The notes under the pieces were generated by a model, which worked only from the letters and a program-made list of their open reading frames with translations, searched no databases and had not been told where the DNA came from. The position numbers were made by a program, and so were the translations under genes. A stretch of DNA of 64,000 nucleotides from Mesorhizobium waimense (GTDB lineage: Bacteria > Pseudomonadota > Alphaproteobacteria > Rhizobiales > Rhizobiaceae). Below are positions 28,167-37,309 of this stretch, in pieces. Each line of letters starts with the position of its first letter. Position 1 is the stretch's first letter. The stretch spans positions 1 through 64,000 of the forward strand of contig NZ_QZWZ01000030.1 in the NCBI RefSeq assembly GCF_003601975.1. The letters are read 5' to 3'.

Positions 28167-28412
28167 ATGCCGAAATCCCTTCGATCATCTCGCCAGCGCC
28201 AGATGCTGAAACAGCTGATTGCGGCGCGAAAGAACAAGGGCCTGACCCAGCTCCAGGTTGCGCAGGCGCTGGGCCGCCCACAGTCCTTCGTCGCAAAGTA
28301 TGAAGGCGGTGAACGTCGTTTGGACGTCATTGAGTTTTTAGAACTAGCGGAGATTCTGGAGGTCGATCCCTGCCAGCTGCTGGCACAAGTTCCTCGTTCT
28401 CGCCACCGGTAG
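28167..28412 (+). CDS. qseC: QseC-like XRE regulator
   Basis: An 81-residue XRE-family helix-turn-helix protein: LIAARKNKGLTQLQVAQALG, then RPQSFVAKYEGGERRLDVIE and LAEILEVDPCQLL. It probably controls qseM and its own gene. The ATG at 28167 is chosen because the earlier in-frame ATG at 28107 lies inside the operator palindrome. It is followed by a second XRE gene 114 bases later. Confidence 0.78.
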   Translation: MPKSLRSSRQRQMLKQLIAARKNKGLTQLQVAQALGRPQSFVAKYEGGERRLDVIEFLELAEILEVDPCQLLAQVPRSRHR

Positions 28413-28526
28413 GTCACGACAAGGTGAGCGTCAGCGAGAACGTCCTCAAGTCGAATCCTGAATTCGGCTTTTAGGGTCGGGCAACAGGGCAATGCCGACA
28501 CCCGCTGCATTTGTAGAGAATACCCC

Positions 28527-28778
28527 GTGGTAAATCCTCCACAAGACGTTTGCCTCTCATGCATCGAGATTCGGAAGGTCTTTGCCCGCAATCTTCGCCG
28601 GCACCGACACAAAAAGAAACTATCACACGAGGCGCTGGCGCATGAGGCCGGCGTCGACCGCACCTACATCAGCGCCCTGGAACGCGGCGTTTACGGTGCC
28701 AGTATCGATATGGTCCAGAAGCTCGCCAAGGTGCTTGAGGTTGATCCGGCAGCCTTGCTGGATCCTCGATCGGAATAG
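28527..28778 (+). CDS. XRE-family regulator
   Basis: An 83-residue helix-turn-helix protein starting at GTG 28527: FARNLRRHRHKKKLSHEALA, AGVDRTYISALERGVYGASI and LAKVLEVDPAALLDP. It is a complete single-domain XRE protein, similar in size to qseC, with unknown target. It contains a CLSCIE pair of cysteines near its N-terminus. Confidence 0.72.
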   Translation: MVNPPQDVCLSCIEIRKVFARNLRRHRHKKKLSHEALAHEAGVDRTYISALERGVYGASIDMVQKLAKVLEVDPAALLDPRSE

Positions 28779-28829
28779 AGTTGTTCAACAAGGGGTCAGG
28801 CGGGTCCGGCACTACAGGATCTGCTTCCC

Positions 28830-29095
28830 GATGATCCTGTTGCAAATCGGCCAGGGCCTGGCGCGCAAGGGTTCTCGCGGACCGATCCCGATCTGCTTTG
28901 CCGGCCCAGGCGGTCTCGGTCGTCCACTTTTCCCTCGCGGCCACGAGCAGCACCTGACGCAAGAGGAACTGGCGGCGCGCGCTGAGCTTGATCTTGCGCT
29001 ACGTGGACGAGATCGAACGCGCCAGCGTGAATGTGCTGGGGCGATTGGCGATCGTTTTGATCCCGGCGATTTGATCAGGCCGTCGAAGAAATAGG
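28830..29095 (+). pseudogene. XRE regulator remnant
   Basis: HLTQEELAARAELDL and, after a one-base shift near 28995, RYVDEIERASVNVLGRLAIV then PGDLIRPSKK form the end of an XRE helix-turn-helix protein. The stop TAG is at 29093-29095 and the N-terminus is unrecognisable. It is a third, broken member of a local set of XRE genes. Confidence 0.55.
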
Positions 29096-29528
29096 CTTTT
29101 GAGCTTCGCGACTTGATCCCCCAAACCTGGTCGGGCGAGTTCGCGCCGCATTCGAATGGCGCCAGCGCGCCCTTGGCGCGCACCGGGTGCTCGTGAACCG
29201 AGCCCGCTATTCTTCGGCAGGCTCAGGCGGTCTCGGCCATCCGGCTTCGCCCCCTGGCGCAAAGCAGCCTTGCGGCTGCCGATGGTCGCCGTCCTTTGGC
29301 CGGCGCGGTCTTGGGTTAGCTGCCTTTCCCGGCGGCGCGGGGTGGGCGGCACTCCCTTCTAGGCCCGCCGCGGCAATCCGCAACCCTCCGCTTGTCGCTC
29401 CGGGTCCTCCACTTCGTTCCGGTCCTTCGGATGCGGTTCGCCTCTGACGGCGGGCCTTTCCGGTCGCGTTTCGCCGCCCACCCCGCTTCCGGGGAAAGGC
29501 GCGCGATTGAAGAGCGGAGGATAAAACG
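29096..29528. other. Non-coding stretch before antirestriction gene
   Basis: About 430 GC-rich bases. No coding frame has domain support. GCGGAGG at 29514-29520 is the ribosome binding site of the next gene. No promoter was placed with confidence. Confidence 0.35.
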
Positions 29529-30491
29529 ATGCGTGCAAACAGTAAGCGTTGCGCCAACGCAAAGGCTGGCGCAAGGGCAGGCGGGCGCCCGGGCGCCAGC
29601 CTTTATCAGGAGATCACCGACCGCATTGTCGCCGAGCTGGAACGCGGCACCGTGCCATGGGTCAAGCCTTGGGGCAGGGCCAATGCCGGGCTCGGCCTGC
29701 CCAAGAACGCCGCCACCGGGCGCTGCTATTCCGGCATCAACATCCTGATCCTGTGGGGCGCCGTCATCGAGCGCGGCTATCCCTGCCAGAACTGGCTGAC
29801 CTTCCGGCAGGCGCTGATCCTTGGCGGCAATGTCCGCAAGGGCGAGCGCGGCACGACCATCGTGCATGCCGACCGCTTTGTGCCCAAAGACGAAAAAGAA
29901 CGCGCCAGCGACGATGGCGAGGAGCCGCGGGCAATCGCCTATCTCAAGCGCTTCACCGTCTTCAATGTCGCTCAGTGCGACGGCCTTCCCGAGCATGTTC
30001 GCGCCGCCGCCGAGCCGCTGCCCGAACGCGAAATCATCCCGCAGGCCGAAGCGCTCATCCGCTCCAGCGGCGCCGATTTGCGCATCGGCGGCGAACGCGC
30101 GTTCTACATGCCCGGTAGCGACTGCATTCAGGTCCCGCCGCAGCCGGCATTTTTCCAGCAGATCGACTATTACAGAACCTGCTTTCACGAGCTTGGCCAC
30201 TGGACCGGCCACCCCTCGCGGCTTGCCCGCGATCTTTCCGGCTCGTTCGGCTCCAAGGTCTATGCCCGCGAGGAACTGGTCGCCGAAATCGCCGCAGCCT
30301 TTGTCTGCAGCAGTCTCGGCATCGAGCCGACCGTGCGCCACGCCGACTATATCGGCTCATGGCTGAAGGTGCTGCGCGAGGACAATCGCGCCATCTTCAG
30401 CGCCGCCAGCCGCGCCTCGAAGGCCGCCGATTTGCTGCTCGCTTTCCACCACGATGAAGCCGAGCCGCCGCAGGAGGGGATCGCGGCATGA
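29529..30491 (+). CDS. ArdC-like antirestriction protein with zincin domain
   Basis: A 320-residue protein with an N-terminal ArdC/DUF1738 ssDNA-binding domain (SLYQEITDRIVAELERGTVP, WVKPWG, about residues 25-160) and a C-terminal metallopeptidase-like domain holding HELGHWTGHPSRL (about 220), with a later EELVAEIAAAF. ArdC-type proteins protect incoming single-stranded DNA during conjugation. The ATG at 29529 follows GGAGG. It begins the ICE maintenance cluster. The peptidase activity itself is inferred from the HExxH-like motif. Confidence 0.85.
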   Translation: MRANSKRCANAKAGARAGGRPGASLYQEITDRIVAELERGTVPWVKPWGRANAGLGLPKNAATGRCYSGINILILWGAVIERGYPCQNWLTFRQALILGGNVRKGERGTTIVHADRFVPKDEKERASDDGEEPRAIAYLKRFTVFNVAQCDGLPEHVRAAAEPLPEREIIPQAEALIRSSGADLRIGGERAFYMPGSDCIQVPPQPAFFQQIDYYRTCFHELGHWTGHPSRLARDLSGSFGSKVYAREELVAEIAAAFVCSSLGIEPTVRHADYIGSWLKVLREDNRAIFSAASRASKAADLLLAFHHDEAEPPQEGIAA

Positions 30492-30725
30492 GCGCGCGCG
30501 CTTCCCATCCCCTGCAGAGCGAGACGACGCCGCAAGGCGTGCAAACGCTCGTCCCCGGCGTGCGCCCGATCACCGCGCGCGACCGGCTCGACCACCTCAT
30601 GGAGGTGGCCGCGTGCCGCGCAAAAGCCGCTCGATATCGGCCTCTTCGATGGTGAGGCGGATCAGAAAAAGGTCCAGCGAACCTTTCTCCCGCCGAACGC
30701 CCGCAATCAACTCGACCTGTTCTAA
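30488..30725 (+). pseudogene. Small conserved ICE protein, frameshifted
   Basis: The ATG at 30488 overlaps the ArdC-like stop (ATGA). The N-terminus reads QGVQTLVPGVRPITARDRL; after a shift near 30605 the C-terminus reads KPLDIGLFDGEADQKKVQRT to NARNQLDLF at the TAA (30723). Both parts resemble one short rhizobial protein that follows ArdC-like genes, as I recall. Function is unknown. Confidence 0.5.
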
Positions 30726-30741
30726 AAAAGGAGTTTTTGCC

Positions 30742-31158
30742 ATGATCCTGATCACCGACGACCTTTGCGCCCGGCTTCTCGCCAACGGCGCGGCGCAAGT
30801 TGAAACCGACCATCACCCGGTCGTGAAGCTGTTTGATCCGGCAGGCGCGGCAACCTGGCTGTTGACCGAACTCGACGCCGACGGCGATACGCTGTTCGGC
30901 CTTTGCGACCTCGGGTTCGGATACCCCGAACTCGGCAGCGTCAGCCTTGCCGAGCTTCAAGCCGTCAAAGGTCCGCTTGGCCTCGGCATCGAGCGCGACC
31001 TCCATTTCGAGGGCCGCTTCCCGCTCTCGGTCTATGCGCAGGCCGCGCGCCTCGCCGGCCATATCACCGAGGCCGAACAGCTTCTTCGACAGGCAGCGAC
31101 CGCACTTTCAATCCCCCATTCCGAGCTTTCGCCCGACGCGGCGAGAGAGCGCCGCTAG
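30742..31158 (+). CDS. DUF2958 protein
   Basis: A 138-residue protein starting at ATG 30742 behind AAAAAAGGAG. It shows the DUF2958 features LITDDLCARLLANGA, PVVKLFDPAGAATWLLTELD and LFGLCDLGFGYPELGSVSLA. The family is linked to conjugative elements of Alphaproteobacteria and has no known activity. It lies between the ArdC-like and ParB-like genes. Confidence 0.82.
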   Translation: MILITDDLCARLLANGAAQVETDHHPVVKLFDPAGAATWLLTELDADGDTLFGLCDLGFGYPELGSVSLAELQAVKGPLGLGIERDLHFEGRFPLSVYAQAARLAGHITEAEQLLRQAATALSIPHSELSPDAARERR

Positions 31159-31237
31159 GCGCAAAACCCGTCCCCGCCGCGCCGCTTGTCGCGCCTCCCG
31201 TCAGGGACAATCCCAACCGAAGAAAAGGAGAAAAACC

Positions 31238-32473
31238 ATGCAGCTTGCTCACATCGCAATCGACCGGCTCAACATTTCCGCCGTCAACATGCGCCATGCC
31301 AGACGCGCCCCGGACGTGTCCGACATTCTGCCCTCGGTTCGTGCGCGCGGCGTTCTGGTGCCGCTTCTGGTGCGGCCCAACAGCGCGCCCGACATGTTCG
31401 AAATCGTCGCCGGGCGACGGCGCTATTTCGCCGCGAAATCCATTGCCGACGAGCGCGGCGAAGCCGATCCCTTGCCCTGCGCCATCATGGAAGACGGCGA
31501 CGACGCCGATGCGCTCGAAGCCTCGCTGATCGAAAACATCGCCCGCCTTGACCCGGATGAAGTATCGCAGTGGGAGACTGCCTATCTGGAAGCCGGTTGG
31601 GCCGAAGTGGTGGTGCTGGAACCCGGCCAGTATTTCCCCGCATGGGACCACGAAAAGACGCCGAAGAAAAAAGGCGGCAAGATCGTCATCACCATCTCGC
31701 ATCGCGGCGAAGTCGAGTGTCACGAAGGCTGGCTGTCGCACAAGGAAGCCCGCCGCGCTCGCGGGAAAGCCGATGCCGGTGAGGAAGCAGACACGCCCGC
31801 CAAGCCATCACGGCCCGAGCTTTCTGGCCCAATGCAGAACTATGTCGATCTGCATCGCCACGCCGCCGTGCGCGCCGCCATGCTCGATCATGCGGGCACA
31901 GCATGCGCCTGATGGTGGCATGCCATCAACGGCAAGGCCGAAGCCGCCTTCGCCGGAAAACGCCGCGCGGTCCTGGCCCTGCTGAACATGGCCGATGAGG
32001 ACAGAACCGTCGCCGGGGGAAAAAGCGACGGTCATGCCACGGCGAGCGTCTTTGCCCGCCTGCTGGCGCTCACCGACGACGATGTCATGCGCGCGCTCGC
32101 CATCGTCATAGGCGAGACTTTGCAGGCAGGAAGTGCTGTGGTCGAGGCGCTCGGCAACCATCTGAATGTCGATATCGGCGCCTACTGGCAGCCGGACGAG
32201 GCCTTCTTCGACCTCATTCGCGACAGGGAAATCGCCAACGCCATGCTGGCCGATATAGCCGGCAAGCACGTCGCGGACGGCAATGTTTCGGAGAAGGTCA
32301 AGACGCAAAAGAAGATCATTCGCGACTTCCTTTGCGGCAAGAACGGCCGCCACAAGGTCGACCAATGGCTGCCGCGCTGGATGAAAATCCCGGTCGAAAC
32401 CTATACCGGTCGCGGCGGCTTCCGCACCGCCGATCAGTGGGCGAAAATCCGCGCGTTGTTCGGCTCCGAATGA
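31238..32473 (+). pseudogene. ParB-like protein with internal deletion and stop
   Basis: The ATG at 31238 opens a ParB N-domain: VRARGVLVPLLVRPN, EIVAGRRRYFAAKSI, EASLIENIARLDPDEV. The text then jumps to TAYLEAGWAEVVVLEPGQYF; relatives have over 100 more residues here, including the helix-turn-helix. A stop at 31910-31912 follows from small deletions, after which the same frame resumes (AGKRRAVLALLNMADEDRTV to WAKIRALFGSE at 32473). The product would lack DNA-binding ability. The family is found beside DUF736 and DUF2958 genes on ICEs and plasmids. Confidence 0.78.
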
Positions 32474-33010
32474 CCCCTTTCGCTCGGGCGGCGGCACCTC
32501 GCCTTGCCGTCGCCCACGCGACGTTCCGGTCGGGTGGATTTGCGCATTCAGCCGTCCCTGGCGGTTCGCAACCGGCAGCAAGATCCGACCGCCAAACTCC
32601 CCGCCATCGGCCAACGATCAGCACATCCGCATGGCTGGCAGAGCGCCAGCGCTGATCGGCCCCAGCTGTCGTCGGCACGGCCTCCGAGCTTCCACGGCCG
32701 CACCTTGCCGTCGTCTGCTTGTTGCATGCAGCGCGGTCAGCGCGACCTGTCTCCATGTGTCTTCAGGGACCATTTCCCTGCGGCTGGCTTGTCGACCTAT
32801 GGGCGATCCGGCCCGCCCGAAACCCTCGCCGCCAGCTTTTTTCCCCGCCGCCTGCGGCGGCTTCCTCGCGCCGCTTCGCTTCAAAAAAGCCGTCCGCTCG
32901 GGTCCTTCGCTGCCGCTGCGGCCCTGAAGGGTTCAGGCGTTCCTGACGCGCCCATCACGGTCCGCCATCGCAGGGGAATGGTCCCCGGCGAACAACAAAA
33001 GGAGACTAAC
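32474..33010. other. Leader region upstream of DUF736 gene
   Basis: About 540 GC-rich bases with no gene supported. The last 20 bases carry AAAAGGAG for the DUF736 gene. No repeat or RNA gene was recognised. Confidence 0.35.
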
Positions 33011-33334
33011 ATGACCGCGATCGGCTACGTCACCAAGCAGGACAACGGCGGCTACAAAGGCCAGCTCAAGACGCTCAGCGTCCGCGCCGACATCGACATC
33101 GTGCCCAACCAGGCCAAGGGTGCCGAAAACCATCCCGACTTCCGGGTGCTGACGCAGGGCGTCGAGGTCGGCGCGGGCTGGATCCGCACCGGCGAGACCT
33201 CCGGCAAGGACTATGTGAGCCTGTCAATCGCCGCCCCTGAGTTCGGCCCGCGCAAGCTCTACGCCAATCTCGGCCGTGCCGCCGGGCAGGATGACGACGA
33301 AACCTACGCCATCATCTGGAACCCGGTCGACTGA
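33011..33334 (+). CDS. DUF736 protein
   Basis: A 107-residue protein with the DUF736 pattern: IGYVTKQDNGGYKGQLKTLS, PDFRVLTQGVEVGAGWIRTG, and YVSLSIAAPEFGPRKLYANL. Members are small single-domain proteins on alphaproteobacterial plasmids and ICEs, probably involved in element maintenance; activity is unknown. The ATG at 33011 lies seven bases after AAAAGGAGA. Confidence 0.87.
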   Translation: MTAIGYVTKQDNGGYKGQLKTLSVRADIDIVPNQAKGAENHPDFRVLTQGVEVGAGWIRTGETSGKDYVSLSIAAPEFGPRKLYANLGRAAGQDDDETYAIIWNPVD

Positions 33335-33479
33335 TTGGCAAGCCCCCAAGCCCTCGCGCCCCAGCCGGCGCGGGGGCTCCTCTCAAGGGGCGGCGAAAAC
33401 CCATGATACGACTCTTCGCCCGTCCCTGAAGCGTCCTCACGCGCTCATCCTCGCCCTCGCTTCTCCCAAGCGAACGAGG

Positions 33480-33725
33480 ATGATCATGGACGACGAAAAC
33501 GAGCGCGCCGCCCGCGCCAAGAAGGGCAGCCCGTTTCTCAACACCGCGCAGGCTGCCTTTTATATCGGCCTGTCCCAGCGCACCCTGGAAAAGATGCGGC
33601 TCACCGGCGGCGGCCCGGAATTCCGCAAGCACGGCCGCTATGTCCGCTACCACATCGACGAGCTCGATGAGTGGTCAAAAGGACGCCAGCAGCACTCCGA
33701 CGCTCAGGATGGAGGCCGGTCATGA
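33480..33725 (+). CDS. rdfS: RdfS-like excisionase (helix-turn-helix)
   Basis: An 81-residue (or 79 from the ATG at 33486) MerR/AlpA-type winged helix: SPFLNTAQAAFYIGLSQRTL, EKMRLTGGGPEFRKHGRYV, IDELDEWSKGR. In M. loti R7A a protein of this kind, RdfS, directs the integrase to excise the island and its gene lies just upstream of traF and the relaxase, as here. FseA would activate it. Its stop overlaps the traF start (ATGA). The name relies on position and family. Confidence 0.75.
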   Translation: MIMDDENERAARAKKGSPFLNTAQAAFYIGLSQRTLEKMRLTGGGPEFRKHGRYVRYHIDELDEWSKGRQQHSDAQDGGRS

Positions 33726-34267
33726 GTCGTCCCTCCATCCGTCTGATCAGCAGCCGTTTGCGGCGAATTCGGGCCCGTAACGCAATCGCCATAGCTGCGA
33801 TTGGCGTCGGCCTCATCGGCTTCACCGCCTTCGAAAAACCATCGCCCTGGCTGGTCTGGAACGCCTCGGCCAGCGCGCCGGTCGGGCTTTATCGTGTCGC
33901 TGCCGGAGTGCCCGCACGGGGCGATCTGGTGTTCGTCCGCGCACCAGACTCCACTTCCGCTCTCGCCGCTCAACGCGCCTATCTGCCCCGCAATGTGCCG
34001 CTGGTGAAACGCCTTGCCGCGCCGCCGCGCGAGCATGTCTGCGCCTTCAACGAAGCCATCATCATCGGCGGCGAGATCGTAGCGCGCCGCTTCGCAACCG
34101 ACGTCCAAGGCCGCCCGCTGCCATGGTGGAACGCGTGTCGAAAGCTCGCCGATGACGAGGTCTTCCTGCTCAACGGCGAGGCGCCTCGCTCCTTCGACAG
34201 CCGCTATTTCGGGCCTGTTCCGGCCTCGAATGTCATCGGGAGGCTGGTGCCGATATGGACCGAGTAA
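33722..34267 (+). CDS. traF: TraF-type S26 peptidase
   Basis: A 181-residue membrane-anchored peptidase with one N-terminal transmembrane segment (AIAIAAIGVGLIGFTAF). The Ser site is in ASASAPVGLYRV (about residues 50-60) and the Lys in LVKRLAAPPREHV (about 98). TraF proteins process conjugative pilin. It overlaps rdfS by four bases and the next gene by 13, so the operon is tight. Confidence 0.85.
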   Translation: MSRPSIRLISSRLRRIRARNAIAIAAIGVGLIGFTAFEKPSPWLVWNASASAPVGLYRVAAGVPARGDLVFVRAPDSTSALAAQRAYLPRNVPLVKRLAAPPREHVCAFNEAIIIGGEIVARRFATDVQGRPLPWWNACRKLADDEVFLLNGEAPRSFDSRYFGPVPASNVIGRLVPIWTE

Positions 34268-34941
34268 CCCTCCTGATGCTGGGCATGATCGCCCTTGCGC
34301 CATGCGCCTGTTCCGCCTCGACCGGCGCTGAGCCGGTCGCCATCTCCCATAGTCCGCAGCTTCAAAAGTGGCAGCAGTTCGTATCGGAAGCAAGCAAACG
34401 CTTCCACATTCCCCAAGCCTGGATCTACGCCGTCATGGATGCCGAGAGCGACGGCAAGACCAGGCTCGATGGCCGTCCCATCACTTCGCGCGCCGGCGCC
34501 ATGGGCCTCATGCAGGTCATGCCTGGCACCTATCAGGACATGCGGGCCGCGCACGGTCTGGGCACCGATCCGCACGATCCGCACGACAATATCCTGGCCG
34601 GCACCGCATATCTGCGCGCCATGTATGACCGCTTCGGCTTCCCCGGCCTGTTCGCCGCCTACAACGCTGGACCGGTACGCTATGAGGCGCATTTGAAACG
34701 CGGAACACCGCTTCCAAATGAAACGGTTGCTTATCTGAAAGGGCTAACGGCGGCCGGGGTTTCGGCCGCCGACATGGATCAGTTCAAGGGCAAATCACCG
34801 CGTGCAAAGGCACCAAAAGCTCCCTCCGGAGGATCGCTGTTTTTTCTGCGGAACGGCGAGCTGGCGCGCAAATCGAACGGCAAAATTCTGGTGCCGCTCG
34901 GGAAGGATCACCTTGGGACAAGCAAGCCGGACAGCCGGTGA
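34255..34941 (+). CDS. Lytic transglycosylase of the transfer operon
   Basis: A 228-residue SLT-domain protein with a signal peptide ending in a lipobox-like LAPCAC. The active Glu is in YAVMDAESDGK (about residue 63), with AMGLMQVMPGTY, NILAGTAYLRAMYDRFG and LFAAYNAGP following. It would locally open peptidoglycan for the transfer channel. It corresponds to msi107 of R7A by position. The last 60 residues are basic and proline-rich. Confidence 0.86.
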   Translation: MDRVTLLMLGMIALAPCACSASTGAEPVAISHSPQLQKWQQFVSEASKRFHIPQAWIYAVMDAESDGKTRLDGRPITSRAGAMGLMQVMPGTYQDMRAAHGLGTDPHDPHDNILAGTAYLRAMYDRFGFPGLFAAYNAGPVRYEAHLKRGTPLPNETVAYLKGLTAAGVSAADMDQFKGKSPRAKAPKAPSGGSLFFLRNGELARKSNGKILVPLGKDHLGTSKPDSR

Positions 34942-35137
34942 GGGCTGGCGGCTGCGGGTCGGTGAGGCGGCTGGGCGGGGGCAGAAGCAGGGTCGGCGGA
35001 AGGCAAGATAAAGGTACCGCCTCCAGGCGGCAGTCAAGTCTTTGTCTGCACATCGTTTTTCCAAGAGGCTGCCACCGACCGCAGGAGGCTGGGGCGCATA
35101 AGCGCTTGATCTCACTCTTGATTAGCTGGAGGCCGGC
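34942..35137. other. Possible oriT region upstream of relaxase
   Basis: This 196-base intergenic stretch directly before the relaxase holds small inverted repeats such as CCGCCTCCAGGCGG (about 35022-35035). Relaxase genes of this kind often lie beside their oriT. No nic-site consensus was recognised, so this is an inference from position. Confidence 0.35.
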
Positions 35138-37105
35138 ATGCAGGACGATGAGTTCACGCCGAAGCTAGGCAAAATCCGGTCGAACGGCTCGAAGGCAGGC
35201 AAAGGCTACGCTGGACAGGTCAGGGCGGCGATCAACAGAGCAGGCGGCAAGCCCATGCGCGGCGGCCGCTTTACCGGAAGCCGGGCAGGGCGAGGCGGGG
35301 CGGCTGCTGCATTACTCAGATCGCGCGATCGATACGCTGCCTTCCGCCAGCGCCGGGTGATGGTCAAGGCGCGCATCGTCAGGCTAGCCGGCAAGGGGCA
35401 GGACGGGGCGCGTGCTCATCTGCGTTACATCCAGCGCGACGGTGTCACCCGCGAGGGTGAGCCGGGCGAGCTCTACGGCGCAGACAAGGATCGCGTCGAC
35501 GGAAAAGAGTTCCTCGATCGCGCGGATGGAGACCGCCATCAGTTTCGCTCTATCGTGGCGCCCGAAGACGGCATTGAGTACGACGACCTGAAGCCGCTCA
35601 CGCGGCGGCTCATGGCGCAGATGGAAAAGGACCTCGGCACTAGGCTCGATTGGGTCGCTGTCGATCATTTCAACACCGGCCATCCGCACACCCACATCAT
35701 CGTTCGCGGGAAGGATGACCGCGACGAAAACCTCGTCATCGCGCGGGAATATGTTTCGAGCGGAATCCGCGAGCGGGCGGCCGAGCTGGTCAGCCTCGAT
35801 CTTGGTCCCCGCACCGACCGCGAGATCGAGCAGCGCTTGCGCCAGGAAATGGACCAGGAACGCTTCACCAGCATCGACCGGCAGCTGCTGCGCACGCGCG
35901 ACGATGACGGCTTCGTCTCGGCGGCCGGCCGCGACGCGTTTCGCCAAACGTTGCACCAGGGCCGCCTGCGCAAACTGGAGCGCATGGGACTTGCCGAGGA
36001 GACCGCTCCGGGTCGTTGGCGCCTGGACGATGAGCTTGAAGTGACGCTGCGCCGCATCGGCGAGCGCGGCGATATCATCAAGACCATGCATCGAGAGCTG
36101 ACCGGAAAGGGGCTCGCCCGCAGTGCCGCAGACTATGTCGTCCACGATGCGGAACCGAAGACCGAGCTTGTGGTCGGCCGTGTTGTCGCTCGCGGCCTGG
36201 CCGACGAAATCAACGACCGGCACTACTTGATCCTCGATGGGATGGACGGCAAAAGCCATTACATCGATATCGGCAAAGGCGAGGCGACGGAACCGACGCC
36301 CGACGGGTACATCGTGCGTGTCACGCCGAGGAACACCGAACCCAGGCAGATCGACCGCACCGTTGCCGATATCGCCGCGACCAGTGGCGGGCGCTACAGT
36401 ATCGATATCCATCTCAAGCATGATCTATCGGCCACCGAGCGTTTCGCCGAAACGCATGTCCGTCGACTGGAGGTGATCCGGCGTGCTACCGGCGGCGTGG
36501 AGCGTGAGCCGGATGGCACTTGGATCATCGCGCCGGACCATCTGGACCGTATCGCGGATTACGAGCGCCAGCGGGCCAGAGCCGAGCCTGTGATCGTTGA
36601 AAAGCTGTCATCGATCCCGTTGGCGCGACAGGTTAGCTTCGACGGCGCCACCTGGCTCGACCGCGAGCTGGTTTCGGATGCGCCGGAGCCCTTGCGCAAT
36701 ACCGGCTTCGGCCACGAGGTCGGGGAGGCGCAGGCCCGCCGGCGGCAGTGGCTGATCGCTCAAGCGCTCGCGGACGAAGAGCAAGGGCGTATCGTCTACC
36801 GCGCCAACATGATTTCGGTCTTGCGTCAGCGAGAGTTGAACCGTGTTGCCGGTCAACTGTCGGGCGAGCTCGGTCTGCCCTATGTCGAAGCCCGGGCAGG
36901 AGATCGGATAGAGGGCCCATTGCGCCGATCAGTTGAGTTAGCCAGCGGCAAATATGCCGTCGTGGAGAAATCGCGCGAATTCACCCTCGTACCGTGGCGG
37001 CCGGTGCTCGAACGATACTTCGGCAAGGAGGTTTCCGGTATCGTGCGCGGGGAGGGGATTTCCTGGACCATCGGCCGGCAGAGGAGCGGGCCGAGCGTTT
37101 CGTGA
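35138..37105 (+). CDS. rlxS: Relaxase RlxS (VirD2-like, DUF3363)
   Basis: A 655-residue relaxase that nicks oriT and pilots DNA in conjugation. The metal-binding HxH is in TGHPHTHIIVRGKDD (about residue 180), preceded by ARAHLRYIQRDGVTREGE; a possible nucleophile Tyr lies in that block (HLRYIQR). DUF3363 covers the C-terminal two thirds. Start ATG 35138 follows CTGGAGG. It matches the relaxase of ICEMlSymR7A in size and in neighbours (traF, transglycosylase). Confidence 0.9.
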   Translation: MQDDEFTPKLGKIRSNGSKAGKGYAGQVRAAINRAGGKPMRGGRFTGSRAGRGGAAAALLRSRDRYAAFRQRRVMVKARIVRLAGKGQDGARAHLRYIQRDGVTREGEPGELYGADKDRVDGKEFLDRADGDRHQFRSIVAPEDGIEYDDLKPLTRRLMAQMEKDLGTRLDWVAVDHFNTGHPHTHIIVRGKDDRDENLVIAREYVSSGIRERAAELVSLDLGPRTDREIEQRLRQEMDQERFTSIDRQLLRTRDDDGFVSAAGRDAFRQTLHQGRLRKLERMGLAEETAPGRWRLDDELEVTLRRIGERGDIIKTMHRELTGKGLARSAADYVVHDAEPKTELVVGRVVARGLADEINDRHYLILDGMDGKSHYIDIGKGEATEPTPDGYIVRVTPRNTEPRQIDRTVADIAATSGGRYSIDIHLKHDLSATERFAETHVRRLEVIRRATGGVEREPDGTWIIAPDHLDRIADYERQRARAEPVIVEKLSSIPLARQVSFDGATWLDRELVSDAPEPLRNTGFGHEVGEAQARRRQWLIAQALADEEQGRIVYRANMISVLRQRELNRVAGQLSGELGLPYVEARAGDRIEGPLRRSVELASGKYAVVEKSREFTLVPWRPVLERYFGKEVSGIVRGEGISWTIGRQRSGPSVS

Positions 37106-37309
37106 CATGGCGGCACGGATTCATTGCCCGTGCGCCAGAATGGGTGCCCTGTCGGAAGGAGTACGCCAGTCGTTGGTGGCGGCATAGATGCGGCAGCATC
37201 TAAATGACAGATAAGGCAACATTATCATTCATTATATGTATCCGACAGGCTGTGCGTTTTGGCGCAACAATCATAGCAAAAAGCGCACTGGCGCTTTACT
37301 CTCCAAATC

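Noticed and set aside
35384..36421. 345-codon minus-strand frame inside the relaxase gene
   Set aside because: Antisense shadow of rlxS with no recognisable domain.
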